Positions 17,393-25,330 of a stretch of 63,177 bases of DNA are shown here, in pieces. How positions within the stretch are numbered: the stretch's first letter is position 1; every line of letters begins with the position of its first letter. The notes under the pieces were generated by a model that saw only the letters and a program-made list of their open reading frames with translations, made no database searches and was not told the origin of the DNA. This DNA is from Bacillota bacterium (GTDB lineage Bacteria; Bacillota; Clostridia; Lachnospirales; Lachnospiraceae), in the NCBI GenBank assembly GCA_023393095.1, contig JAEWMT010000021.1, forward strand, positions 1 through 63,177, given 5' to 3'. The position numbers were made by a program, and so were the translations under genes.

Positions 17393-17841
17393 CGGAAATC
17401 CTCCTCTCTTAATAAGGTTTTCAACTGGTCTAAACCATTTCTGATTTTACGATATACTACAAATCTAGACAGACCGGAAGTCATACAGATCTCACCAATT
17501 GATAAGTCATTGACATATCGGAGCAAAATTAATTCCTGTATATCTTTAGGAAGTGAATTAATCGCCTCTCTGACAGCGATTGTTGTAATTAATCCATCCT
17601 CTGTATCCTCTGCGGCAGCCAATTCATCCAACGGTTCTGTTTGATGCCTAGCATAATGGTCATTACACAGGTTTTTAGCAATTGTATAAAGATATGCTAA
17701 AGGTTTACCACGACTTAAATAAGTTGTCTGCTTAAAGTATCGTAGGAAGGTTTCCTGAGTTAAGTCTTCTGCTATTTGCCGGTTATGTATTTTAAAATAG
17801 CAGTAACGATATATTTTATCGTATTGTTTTTCCGTATCCAT
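17389..17841 (-). CDS. RNA polymerase sigma factor, sigma-70/ECF family
   Basis: This 150-residue protein has a region 2 (about 8-70: YDKIYRYCYFKIHNRQIAEDLTQETFLRYF) and a region 4 helix-turn-helix (about 95-145: LPKDIQELILLRYVNDLSIGEICMTSGLSRFVVYRKI). It heads an operon with a membrane protein and an ABC exporter, overlapping the next gene by 4 bases. Such operons are commonly induced by cell-envelope stress or antimicrobial peptides. No dedicated soluble anti-sigma factor is visible. Confidence 0.85.
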   Translation of the reverse strand: MDTEKQYDKIYRYCYFKIHNRQIAEDLTQETFLRYFKQTTYLSRGKPLAYLYTIAKNLCNDHYARHQTEPLDELAAAEDTEDGLITTIAVREAINSLPKDIQELILLRYVNDLSIGEICMTSGLSRFVVYRKIRNGLDQLKTLLREEDFR

Positions 17842-18145
17842 AAACTCCTAAAACCTCCTTTCACTATATATAACTGTTTTGCTTGATGAAATGTGCGGTA
17901 AAATTATAAAAAATTCGCGTGCCCATATTCTACCATACACGATGGAAGAGATAAATTAGTTTGTCTGATTTGTCTTAAGACATATAAAAAAAATAAATGT
18001 GTTAATCATATAACTACAATACCTTTTACATTTCTAAACTCCTATAATATAATAAAGTAGTAATAACATAGATAAATAACAGGCAAAAACGGGAATAGAT
18101 CACATATTTAATCGAATGGAATGATAGATGAAAAGGAGGAATTTT
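17842..18145. other. Divergent promoter region of the sigma operon and darA
   Basis: On the minus strand a TGG-TAGAAT element near 17925-17935 may serve the sigma operon. The perfect palindrome TGTCTTAAGACA is at 17971-17982. On the plus strand TTTACA (18025-18030), a 17-base spacer and TATAAT (18048-18053) form a good darA promoter. I see no gene here. Confidence 0.55.
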
Positions 18146-18463
18146 ATGAAGCTAATCTATGTAATTGTAAGAAATGCAGATAGCAGTTATGTTACAGAAG
18201 CACTGAATAAGAAAGGATATTATGTAACGAAGCTGGCATCTACCGGAGGTTTTTTACGAGAAGGAAATACAACACTAATGATTGGGACGGATGAGGATAA
18301 AGTGGATCATGTCATCGATATAGTTAAAAAGGAGTGTGGGCCAAGACAGCAAGTCATCTCCAATCCTATTGGCGCTACTGAATATGCATCCATGAATGTA
18401 GTAGTGAATGTGGGTGGAGCTACCATATTTGTAATGGATGTGGATCGATATGAAAAGATTTAG
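18146..18463 (+). CDS. darA: Cyclic-di-AMP receptor DarA/PstA (PII-like)
   Basis: This 105-residue protein has the DUF970/PII-like fold that binds c-di-AMP in Firmicutes. It opens MKLIYVIVRNADSSYV and carries the conserved TKLASTGGFLREGNTTLMIGTD loop (about residues 28-49) and GGATIFVMDVDRYE near the end, all diagnostic of DarA. The ATG at 18146 is chosen because AAAGGAGG lies seven bases upstream. Family members are trimers thought to relay c-di-AMP levels to unknown partners. It is monocistronic. Confidence 0.9.
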   Translation: MKLIYVIVRNADSSYVTEALNKKGYYVTKLASTGGFLREGNTTLMIGTDEDKVDHVIDIVKKECGPRQQVISNPIGATEYASMNVVVNVGGATIFVMDVDRYEKI

Positions 18464-18500
18464 CTAGATATAGATAGGTTAAGAATATGAAGGAATGAAA

Positions 18501-18585
18501 GGGTTATCGTAGATTATTATTAGTATAGACTATCAGGCGAAGATTTCTACCCTGATGTCAATACAATTAATAATTTCGATAGCCC
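18501..18585 (+). ncRNA. Long imperfect hairpin downstream of darA
   Basis: GGGTTATCG (18501-18509) pairs with CGATAGCCC (18577-18585). Inner ATTATT/AATAAT and ATCAGG/CCTGAT stems continue the helix to a small loop. There is no poly-U, so it may be a processed 3' end or an independent structured RNA. Confidence 0.4.
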
Positions 18586-18610
18586 TTAGCGTATGCATTA
18601 CAGGAGGTTC

Positions 18611-18721
18611 ATGACCGAAAGTTTAGCCGATTGTGAATGGTTAAAAGTCAGGTTGATCTGGGTTGTTAAGCGTACATCTATTGAAATAACGCCTTCCAAT
18701 TTAATAATGAAAAATCTGTGA
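18611..18721 (+). CDS. Possible small protein of 36 residues
   Basis: ATG at 18611 follows AGGAGGTTC at an ideal distance and opens a 36-codon frame (MTESLADCEWLKVRLIWVV then a basic stretch) ending at TGA 18719-18721. The strong ribosome binding site is the only support. It lies between the darA 3' hairpin and the lipoprotein gene, in a 369-bp stretch with no other gene. Confidence 0.3.
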   Translation: MTESLADCEWLKVRLIWVVKRTSIEITPSNLIMKNL

Positions 18722-18832
18722 AATATTGTTTTTTACTTTTCATTTTGCCTTAAATGTGATATAACCAGATATAGTAATGCAAAAATAAGGTGGCATTTCT
18801 TATTTGCCATTGAAACTGGAAAGGAAAAAAGA

Positions 18833-19996
18833 ATGAAAAAGAGAGTATTATTAATTATGGGATTGAGCATAATGTTACTTGCAGGGGGGTGTGCGAAATC
18901 AGATAAAACTGATAAGTCAAAAACGGATACAGCGGACAAGTCAAAGACGACAGTCAGCAATACAGTGAAAGAGGTTACTGTATTACCTAAAAAGAAAGAC
19001 TATAATCCTAAAGACTATGTTACTTTAGGTAAATATAAGGGTATTGAAGTAACTTATACAAAATTAGAGGTTACGGATGCAGATGTTGATGCTACCATTG
19101 ATCAGGAACTGAATTCTCATAAGACCTATAAGGATACAGGTAAAAAAGTGGTTGAGAATGGTGATATGGTCAATATCGATTATGAGGGTAAAATTGATGG
19201 AAAAGCTTTTGATCGCGGATCAGCTACTGATGCTAAATTGACCATAGGTTCTGGAGGATTTATTGAAGGCTTTGAGGAAGGCTTAAAAGGCAAAAAAGTC
19301 GGAGAAAAAACAGATCTTAAGCTTACTTTCCCTAAGGATTATCCGAATGCAGAAGTCGCAGGAAAACCTGCAGTATTCACGGTGAACATTAAAGGAATTG
19401 TAAAAGAAGAAATCCCGACATTAAATGATAAATACGTAAAAGATAATACTGATTATAAAACAGTGGCTGAATATAAGAAATCAATTCGTGATTCTCTGGA
19501 GGCTCAAAATGAGCAAACAATACAATCTGAGAAATATGGCAATGCATACGGCGTAATCGAAAAAAGTTCTAAAATTAAAAAAATACCTCAAGCTCTATCG
19601 GATTATTATAATAATATGATGCTTTTTCAATATACAAATTATGCAAAACAAAATGGTTTAGATCTTAAGACATTTATAAAGAATTCCGGCTCCAACGAAG
19701 AGCAGTTTAACCAAACTATATCTCAGAGCGTTGAATCATACGCTAATCAGGATATAATAATGAATGCAATCGCTAAGGCTGAAAATATAAAAGTTACTGA
19801 CGCCGAGTTAAATGACCAGCTAAAATCAATCATGGATCAATACGGCTATAAGAAGGAATCTGAAGTGTATAAAGCGGTTCCTAAGGCTGAAATTACGGCA
19901 AGTATATTATATCAGAAGGTTATTGACTTTGTGCTATCAAATGCAAAGGTTACTGGAGTTGCTCCGACATCAACACCGGCACCTGCAGCAAAATAA
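18833..19996 (+). CDS. Secreted FKBP/trigger-factor-like peptidyl-prolyl isomerase lipoprotein
   Basis: This 387-residue protein has a lipoprotein signal (MKKRVLLIMGLSIMLLAGGC, lipobox LAGGC). A Lys/Thr/Asp linker leads to an FKBP-type isomerase domain (about 105-190: GDMVNIDYEGKIDGKAFDRG, IGSGGFIEGFEEGLKG, VFTVNIKGI) and then a trigger-factor C-terminal chaperone domain (about 195-370). The ribosome-binding N-terminal domain of trigger factor is absent. It should sit on the outer face of the membrane and assist folding of secreted proteins, a job PrsA does in Bacillus. A Pro/Ala/Thr tail ends it. Confidence 0.88.
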   Translation: MKKRVLLIMGLSIMLLAGGCAKSDKTDKSKTDTADKSKTTVSNTVKEVTVLPKKKDYNPKDYVTLGKYKGIEVTYTKLEVTDADVDATIDQELNSHKTYKDTGKKVVENGDMVNIDYEGKIDGKAFDRGSATDAKLTIGSGGFIEGFEEGLKGKKVGEKTDLKLTFPKDYPNAEVAGKPAVFTVNIKGIVKEEIPTLNDKYVKDNTDYKTVAEYKKSIRDSLEAQNEQTIQSEKYGNAYGVIEKSSKIKKIPQALSDYYNNMMLFQYTNYAKQNGLDLKTFIKNSGSNEEQFNQTISQSVESYANQDIIMNAIAKAENIKVTDAELNDQLKSIMDQYGYKKESEVYKAVPKAEITASILYQKVIDFVLSNAKVTGVAPTSTPAPAAK

Positions 19997-20014
19997 TTAG
20001 AAAGAAAGTAAAGA

Positions 20015-22168
20015 ATGCAAAAGGATTTTTTGCCCATCAGTAAAGAAGATATGGAACAAAGGGGTTGGGAACAATGCGACTTCATATATATAATCGGGGA
20101 CGGATATGTAGACCATCCTTCCTTTGGTCCTGCTATTATAAGTAGAGTACTGGAAAGCTATAACTATAAGGTTGGAATAATAGCACAGCCGGATTGGAAG
20201 GATAGCTTAAGCATCACCACACTTGGAAAGCCGAGGCTAGGCTTTTTGGTCTGCGGCGGTAATATGGATTCGATGGTTAACCACTACTCGGTTGCTAAGA
20301 AAAGAAGGCAGACGGATGCTTATTCACCCGGAGGAATTATGGGAAAGCGTCCGGATCATGCTGTTTCGGTCTACTGTAACTTAATTCGAAAGCAATATAA
20401 AAATGTACCGATTATTATCGGCGGTATAGAAGCAAGCTTAAGGAGACTCGCCCATTACGACTATTGGAGTGATAAGGTGAAGAGATCCATTCTTTTGGAT
20501 TCTCAAGCAGATATCATATCCTATGGAATGGGCGAGCATTCCATTGTGGAAATAGCTGATGCACTAAACAGCGGTTTAGAAGCAAAGGATATTACTTTTA
20601 TCAATGGTACCGTTTTTAAGACAAAAAGTTTGGAATCTGTTTATGATGCGATAGAGCTTCCAAGTTATCAGGACATATTGGATAGTAAAAAAGATTTTGC
20701 CAAAAGCTTTTATATCCAGTATTGCAATACCGATCCTTATTCAGGTAAGCGATTAATTGAAAAATATAAAGAAAACGAATATGTGGTGCAGAACCCACCG
20801 GCAACTCCGCTGACACAGTCGGAGATGGATAGGATCTATTCCCTGCCTTATATGAGGGATTATCATCCTTCTTATCGCGAACTTGGCGGTATTCCTGCCA
20901 TAGAAGAGATTAAATTCAGCTTGATAAGCAATCGTGGCTGCTTCGGAGGCTGTAATTACTGTGCATTGACCTTCCATCAAGGAAGGATTTTGCAGACAAG
21001 AAGCCATGAATCCATAATTACAGAAGCGAATCAATTAATCTGGGATAAGGATTTCAAAGGATACATTCATGATGTTGGAGGTCCTACAGCTAATTTTAGG
21101 CATGTTGCTTGTGATAAGCAGCATACCAAGGGTGCCTGCACAAATAAACAATGTCTCTATCCAGCTCCTTGTAAGAATTTAAAGATTGATCATAGGGATT
21201 ATCTTAACCTACTTCGTAAGCTTCGAAATCTTCCGAACGTGAAGAAGGTATTCATTCGATCTGGTATCCGATTTGATTATCTAATCAGCGATAAGGACGA
21301 GACCTTCATGAAAGAGCTTTGTGAGCATCATGTCAGCGGTCAGTTGAAGGTTGCACCGGAGCATATCAGTAACAATGTACTTGAGCTTATGGGGAAACCG
21401 GAGAATTCGGTTTATGAAAGCTTCAAGGCAAAATTCAAGAAGGTGAATGAGAAGCTTGGTAAAAACCAGTTTATTGTACCTTATCTGATTTCCTCTCATC
21501 CAGGTTCAACCTTAAAGGAAGCCATCGAACTGGCGGAATATCTTAGGGATTTAGGCTACATGCCGGAACAGGTGCAGGATTTCTACCCCACACCATCAAC
21601 AATTTCTACCTGCATGTATTATACCGGACTTGATCCGAGAACGATGAAGGAAGTATACGTACCAAAGTCTCCTCATGATAAGGCAATGCAAAGAGCACTG
21701 ATTCAGTATCGTAATCCCAAAAACTACGACCTAGTAGTAGAAGCGCTGAGGAAAGCAGGCCGCACCGATTTAATCGGTTTTGATAAGAAATGCCTTATCC
21801 GCCCTAGACAGTTTGCAAAGCAAAAAAATCAGGATGAAGATACACAGTCAAAGCAAGGAGGAAACCGAGGTAATAAAATAAAAGCTTCCTCAAAGCAGGG
21901 AGAAAGCCGAGGTAACAAGATAAATGCTTCCCAAACTCAGGGCAGTAGCCGTAATAATAGAGGAAAAGCATCTCTAACTCAGGGCAGTAGCAAAGATAAT
22001 AGAGGAAAAGCGTCTCTAACTCAGGGTAGTAGCCGAGATAACAGAGGAAAAGCATCTCCTGCTAAGAGTGGTAAGGTATGGGCTCAGGAAAGCAAAAGAA
22101 ACAACCAGGGTAGGAAAACCAAGACGAGGACGATACGAAATACAACCGGGGAAATTAATAAGAAGTAA
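20015..22168 (+). CDS. YgiQ family radical SAM protein
   Basis: This 717-residue UPF0313/YgiQ enzyme of unknown reaction begins LPISKEDMEQRGWEQCDFIYI..GDGYVDHPSFG like its family. The radical SAM cluster motif CxxxCxxC is at about 309-316 (SNRGCFGGCNYCALTFHQGR). Extra Cys (CTNKQCLYPAPC, about 376-387) and a SGQLKVAPEHIS segment follow. From about residue 610 the protein carries five 14-residue repeats rich in Gln, Ser, Arg, Asn and Lys, an added low-complexity basic tail. It starts 18 bases after the lipoprotein gene and is probably co-transcribed. Confidence 0.88.
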   Translation: MQKDFLPISKEDMEQRGWEQCDFIYIIGDGYVDHPSFGPAIISRVLESYNYKVGIIAQPDWKDSLSITTLGKPRLGFLVCGGNMDSMVNHYSVAKKRRQTDAYSPGGIMGKRPDHAVSVYCNLIRKQYKNVPIIIGGIEASLRRLAHYDYWSDKVKRSILLDSQADIISYGMGEHSIVEIADALNSGLEAKDITFINGTVFKTKSLESVYDAIELPSYQDILDSKKDFAKSFYIQYCNTDPYSGKRLIEKYKENEYVVQNPPATPLTQSEMDRIYSLPYMRDYHPSYRELGGIPAIEEIKFSLISNRGCFGGCNYCALTFHQGRILQTRSHESIITEANQLIWDKDFKGYIHDVGGPTANFRHVACDKQHTKGACTNKQCLYPAPCKNLKIDHRDYLNLLRKLRNLPNVKKVFIRSGIRFDYLISDKDETFMKELCEHHVSGQLKVAPEHISNNVLELMGKPENSVYESFKAKFKKVNEKLGKNQFIVPYLISSHPGSTLKEAIELAEYLRDLGYMPEQVQDFYPTPSTISTCMYYTGLDPRTMKEVYVPKSPHDKAMQRALIQYRNPKNYDLVVEALRKAGRTDLIGFDKKCLIRPRQFAKQKNQDEDTQSKQGGNRGNKIKASSKQGESRGNKINASQTQGSSRNNRGKASLTQGSSKDNRGKASLTQGSSRDNRGKASPAKSGKVWAQESKRNNQGRKTKTRTIRNTTGEINKK
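21851..22060 (+). repeat. Five 42-bp tandem repeats inside the ygiQ gene
   Basis: Five in-frame 42-bp units encode 14-residue variants, from KQGGNRGNKIKASS through TQGSSRNNRGKASL to TQGSSRDNRGKASP. The last three are nearly identical at the DNA level, so recent expansion or slippage is likely. Confidence 0.8.
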
Positions 22169-22333
22169 GAGAAACGTTAATAATAAATATCAGAGAAAAT
22201 ACGAATAAAATGCAATCAATATAGCTAAATGTAGAGAAATATAGAAATGCAGGAAAAGCAGAGATAGAAGTGTAATCTTGAAACAAGAGAAACAAGTAGA
22301 AACAAGAGATAGAAGTGTAACTTGAAATGCATA

Positions 22334-22362
22334 TTGACAAGAACTTATCAGAATGTTATACT
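22334..22362 (+). promoter_or_regulatory. Promoter of the DEAD-box helicase gene
   Basis: TTGACA (22334-22339), a 17-base spacer and TATACT (22357-22362). Transcription should start near 22369, giving a leader of about 345 bases. Confidence 0.75.
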
Positions 22363-22368
22363 ACGCAA

Positions 22369-22713
22369 AGTATCTGTTTCACATATGAAAGATTGACCAG
22401 CTCTTGGTTCAGGCGGACTAGGAGCTGTTTTTTCGAGAGTTTAGTGCAGCGTTCTGTAAATACCTATGCAAATATCTGGCCGGATTTTTCTAATGCAGCT
22501 ACGGTCAATCCTCGGCGTAACATCATCACGTCTGCGTTTGCGCATCACTATTAAAGAAAGATCATTCATAGAAATTTGTATAGGTATTTAAAGAACGATG
22601 TACTAGGAATAATAGCTTATCTTATTAACTACGTGTTAAGTATCCTATGATACATAGGAAGAATGACGTATGGGAAATATATGAGATAAGAGATAGTAAG
22701 AAAGGAAATAAGA
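22369..22713 (+). promoter_or_regulatory. Structured leader of the DEAD-box helicase mRNA with early terminator
   Basis: An 11-bp stem (CAGCTCTTGGT / ACTAGGAGCTG, 22398-22427) followed by six T forms a strong intrinsic terminator about 60 bases into the transcript. Further on, 22450-22476 and 22571-22597 are complementary at 24 of 27 positions (CGTTCT, TAAATACCTAT, CAAAT blocks) and enclose about 95 bases with smaller stems such as GGCCG/CGGTC. This suggests attenuation and a folded leader, as expected for a cold- or RNA-stress-controlled helicase. 22169-22333 is AT-rich with short GAAACAAG repeats near 22275-22310 and no gene. Confidence 0.6.
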
Positions 22714-24306
22714 ATGGAAATTACAAAATTTGATGAGTTAGAGTTAAACCCAAATATACTTCGTGCAATTGAAGAGATGGGTTTTGAAGAAATGTCTCCA
22801 ATCCAGGCAAAAGCAATTCCGATGATACTGGAAGGCAAGGATGTAGTAGGACAGGCACAGACAGGAACCGGTAAAACTGCAGCCTTTGGTATACCGCTGA
22901 TGCAGAAAATTAATCCAAAAGAAAAGAACTTGCAGGCTGTTGTTCTGTGCCCGACCAGAGAACTGGCAATCCAGGTAGCAGAGGAAATTCGTAAGCTGGG
23001 ATTATTTATGCATGGAATAAAAATACTTCCCGTATACGGCGGCCAAGAGATCTCCAAACAGATCCGCTCTTTGAAATCCGGAGTTCAGATTATCATCGGG
23101 ACACCAGGACGTGTCATGGATCATATGAGAAGAAAGACAGTGAAATTCGACAATATTAAGATGGTAATTCTTGATGAAGCAGATGAAATGCTTAACATGG
23201 GATTTCGAGATGATATTGAGACAATCTTAAGTCAGGTACCTGAGGAGAGACAGACAGTATTATTCTCTGCAACTATGCCCGGACCGATACTCGATATTGC
23301 TAAAACCTATCAAAAGGATGCCCAGATAATACGCGTAGTAAAAAAGGAACTGACCGTTCCAAAGATTGAGCAGTATTATTATGAGGTGACCCATAAGAAT
23401 AAAGAGGACGTATTATCGAGACTTCTTGATATGTACAATCCTAAACTGTCACTGGTTTTTTGTAATACAAAGAAACAAGTAGATGAGCTGACAAGTGCAC
23501 TTCAGGGCAGGGGATATTTTGCAGAAGGTCTTCATGGAGATTTAAAACAGCAACAGAGAGACCGTGTTATGAACAGCTTTCGTAACGGCAGAACAGAAAT
23601 ATTAGTCGCAACGGATGTTGCTGCCAGAGGAATTGATGTGGATGACGTAGAAGCTGTATTTAATTATGATGTCCCTCAGGATGATGAATACTATGTGCAC
23701 CGTATCGGACGTACCGGACGGGCTGGCCGCGAAGGCAGAGCATTTACACTTGTTGTAGGAAAAGAAGCATATAAGCTGAGAGATATTATGAGGTACTGCA
23801 AAACAAAAATAAAGGCGCAACCCATTCCCTCTCTTAATGATGTTACAACAGTCAAAGCTGATAAAATATTGGATAAGCTCAAGAGTATTATTGAAAATGA
23901 AGATCTGTCTAAGATGGTTGACTTAATTGGTGAAAGAGTCAATGAAGAGGAATTTACATCCCTTGATATTGCAGCTGCCTTTTTGAAAATGGTTATGGGT
24001 GACGATATAGGTAAAGTAGATGATGAGAAAGAAATTGATGATTATGGTGATACTGGCGCAGAAGCAGGAATGGTAAGACTATTTATCAACCTTGGTAAGA
24101 ATCAAAGAATCAGACCGGGTGATATTCTCGGAGCAATTGCCGGTGAGACTGGTATGCCAGGAAAATTGATCGGTTCCATTGATATGTATGATAAGTATAC
24201 CTTTGTGGAAGTTCCAAGAGAACATGCATCTGAAGTAATTCAGGTGATGAAGTCTGCTAAAATCAAAGGAAAGACTATTAATATTGAACCTGCTAACAGA
24301 AAATAA
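22714..24306 (+). CDS. deaD: DEAD-box RNA helicase (CshA/DeaD type) with DbpA-like RNA-binding domain
   Basis: This 530-residue ATP-dependent RNA helicase acts in ribosome assembly or RNA decay. Its motifs in order are the Q-motif MSPIQAKAIP, Walker A AQTGTGKTA (about 48-56), PTRELAIQ, TPGRVMDH, DEAD (about 153-156), SAT, then RGIDVDDV and HRIGRTGRAGREG in the second RecA domain. The C-terminal 75 residues (VRLFINLGKNQRIRPGDILGAIAGETGM...) match the DbpA RNA-binding domain that recognises 23S rRNA in that family. The start has AAGGAAATAAG upstream, a modest site after a long structured leader. Confidence 0.94.
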   Translation: MEITKFDELELNPNILRAIEEMGFEEMSPIQAKAIPMILEGKDVVGQAQTGTGKTAAFGIPLMQKINPKEKNLQAVVLCPTRELAIQVAEEIRKLGLFMHGIKILPVYGGQEISKQIRSLKSGVQIIIGTPGRVMDHMRRKTVKFDNIKMVILDEADEMLNMGFRDDIETILSQVPEERQTVLFSATMPGPILDIAKTYQKDAQIIRVVKKELTVPKIEQYYYEVTHKNKEDVLSRLLDMYNPKLSLVFCNTKKQVDELTSALQGRGYFAEGLHGDLKQQQRDRVMNSFRNGRTEILVATDVAARGIDVDDVEAVFNYDVPQDDEYYVHRIGRTGRAGREGRAFTLVVGKEAYKLRDIMRYCKTKIKAQPIPSLNDVTTVKADKILDKLKSIIENEDLSKMVDLIGERVNEEEFTSLDIAAAFLKMVMGDDIGKVDDEKEIDDYGDTGAEAGMVRLFINLGKNQRIRPGDILGAIAGETGMPGKLIGSIDMYDKYTFVEVPREHASEVIQVMKSAKIKGKTINIEPANRK

Positions 24307-24368
24307 GATTGTCTGGTTGAAGCAAATCTTGATTATTAATTCGAAAACTGAGGTCTAAAATAAAGTTT

Positions 24369-24405
24369 GGGGTATGATTTATATCAATCATACCCCATTA
24401 TTTTA
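24369..24405 (+). terminator. Terminator after the DEAD-box helicase
   Basis: GGGGTATGATT (24369-24379) and AATCATACCCC (24386-24396) form an 11-bp stem followed by ATTATTTTATTT. Confidence 0.8.
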
Positions 24406-24528
24406 TTTCATAAGAAATTGCGTCCTATGAAATAAAAAGCACTCTGTGCAGGATGCGCACCTCGCGGTAAGGAAGTATGTTACTACGTAACCCGCTCGGG
24501 CGCGGAGAATGTGCGCGCACATTCTTTG
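24401..24528. repeat. 128-bp REP-like interspersed element, copy A
   Basis: It is nearly identical (125 of 128 positions) to 62541-62668 in the same orientation. It contains a TTTTATTTCATA / TATGAAATAAAA inverted repeat, GCAC/GTGC elements and the perfect 20-bp palindrome AGAATGTGCGCGCACATTCT. GC-rich against its surroundings, it has no coding potential that I trust. Confidence 0.85.
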
Positions 24529-24591
24529 TTCTTAGATCAGCTTTATAATTATTTGAAAGAAAAGGGAAAGTAAGATAATTACAGTAGTTAC

Positions 24592-24690
24592 TTGACAAAT
24601 AGGAGGAAAAGTATATAATAATAATTATTACTATTATTGTATATGATCATAATTAATACTATTATTATATATAATAATAAAAATATTTGT
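24592..24690 (+). promoter_or_regulatory. perR promoter with AT-rich Per-box-like palindromes
   Basis: TTGACA (24592-24597), a 16-base spacer and TATAAT (24614-24619) are followed by overlapping inverted repeats of AATAATAATTATTACTATTATT type. Related blocks occur at the rubrerythrin (25245) and ferritin (55039) promoters, which suggests PerR control including autoregulation. Confidence 0.6.
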
Positions 24691-24727
24691 ATAATTAATC
24701 AAATCATATCTTGTTTAGGAGGCATTT

Positions 24728-25111
24728 ATGGCAGTAAATAAATATAGCAGACAAAGGGAAGCGATTAAAGCATACCTTGCCAGTACGAAGGAGCATCCAA
24801 CGGCTGATACCGTTTATATGAATATACGATCTACTTACCCTAATATCAGCTTGGGTACAGTATATCGCAATTTGAATTTGCTTGCTGATCAAGGTGAGAT
24901 ACTTAAGATAAATTGTCAGGATGGCTGTGATCATTTTGATGGGAATCCAAAGTTGCATTATCATTTTCTATGTAGAGCATGCGGCAAAGTGCTAGATATA
25001 GATATGGAATCTATCGAACATATCAATGCGATTGCAGGAACCAAATTCGGAGGGAAGATAGAAGGGCATGTTACTTATTTTTATGGTCTGTGTCCTGATT
25101 GTACCGACTAA
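24728..25111 (+). CDS. perR: Fur-family peroxide-responsive repressor (PerR-like)
   Basis: This 127-residue metalloregulator has an N-terminal winged helix (about 8-70, HPTADTVYMNIRSTYPNISLGTVYRNLNLL) and a metal-binding C-terminal half. DHFDGNPKLHYHFLC contains the regulatory His and Asp residues, and the CRAC (96-99) and CPDC pairs are the structural zinc site. An Asp in the DHFDG segment is the PerR-type ligand choice, so PerR is favoured over Fur or Zur. The start is set by TTAGGAGGC. It stands alone beside rubrerythrin. Metal oxidation as the sensing mechanism is family knowledge. Confidence 0.88.
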   Translation: MAVNKYSRQREAIKAYLASTKEHPTADTVYMNIRSTYPNISLGTVYRNLNLLADQGEILKINCQDGCDHFDGNPKLHYHFLCRACGKVLDIDMESIEHINAIAGTKFGGKIEGHVTYFYGLCPDCTD

Positions 25112-25141
25112 CAACAATACTAAATAGATATACTTTATTAT

Positions 25142-25180
25142 AAGTCACACAAGAATCTCTAGGATTTTGTGTGACTTTTA
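25142..25180 (+). terminator. Terminator after perR
   Basis: AAGTCACACAA (25142-25152) pairs with TTGTGTGACTT (25167-25177), followed by TTAA. Confidence 0.75.
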
Positions 25181-25244
25181 ACGTGATAGGAACTTAATAA
25201 TTAATTGGTAATTATAAAATTGTAGAAAATGAATAAAAAGTGTC

Positions 25245-25312
25245 TTGACAATTAACCGTTAATGATTTATTATAATTATATCAGTAATAGTTACTAATAT
25301 TATAATAATAAA
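25245..25312 (+). promoter_or_regulatory. Rubrerythrin promoter with Per-box-like repeats
   Basis: TTGACA (25245-25250), a 17-base spacer and TATTAT (25268-25273) are followed by palindromic AT blocks (GTAATAGTTACTAATATTATAA region). The architecture is the same as the ferritin promoter. Confidence 0.6.
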
Positions 25313-25330
25313 TTAAAGGAGATCTAATAT

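Noticed and set aside
22327..22554. 75-residue open frame in the helicase leader
   Set aside because: It overlaps the promoter, terminator hairpin and long-range stem and has no ribosome binding site; it is better explained as leader RNA.
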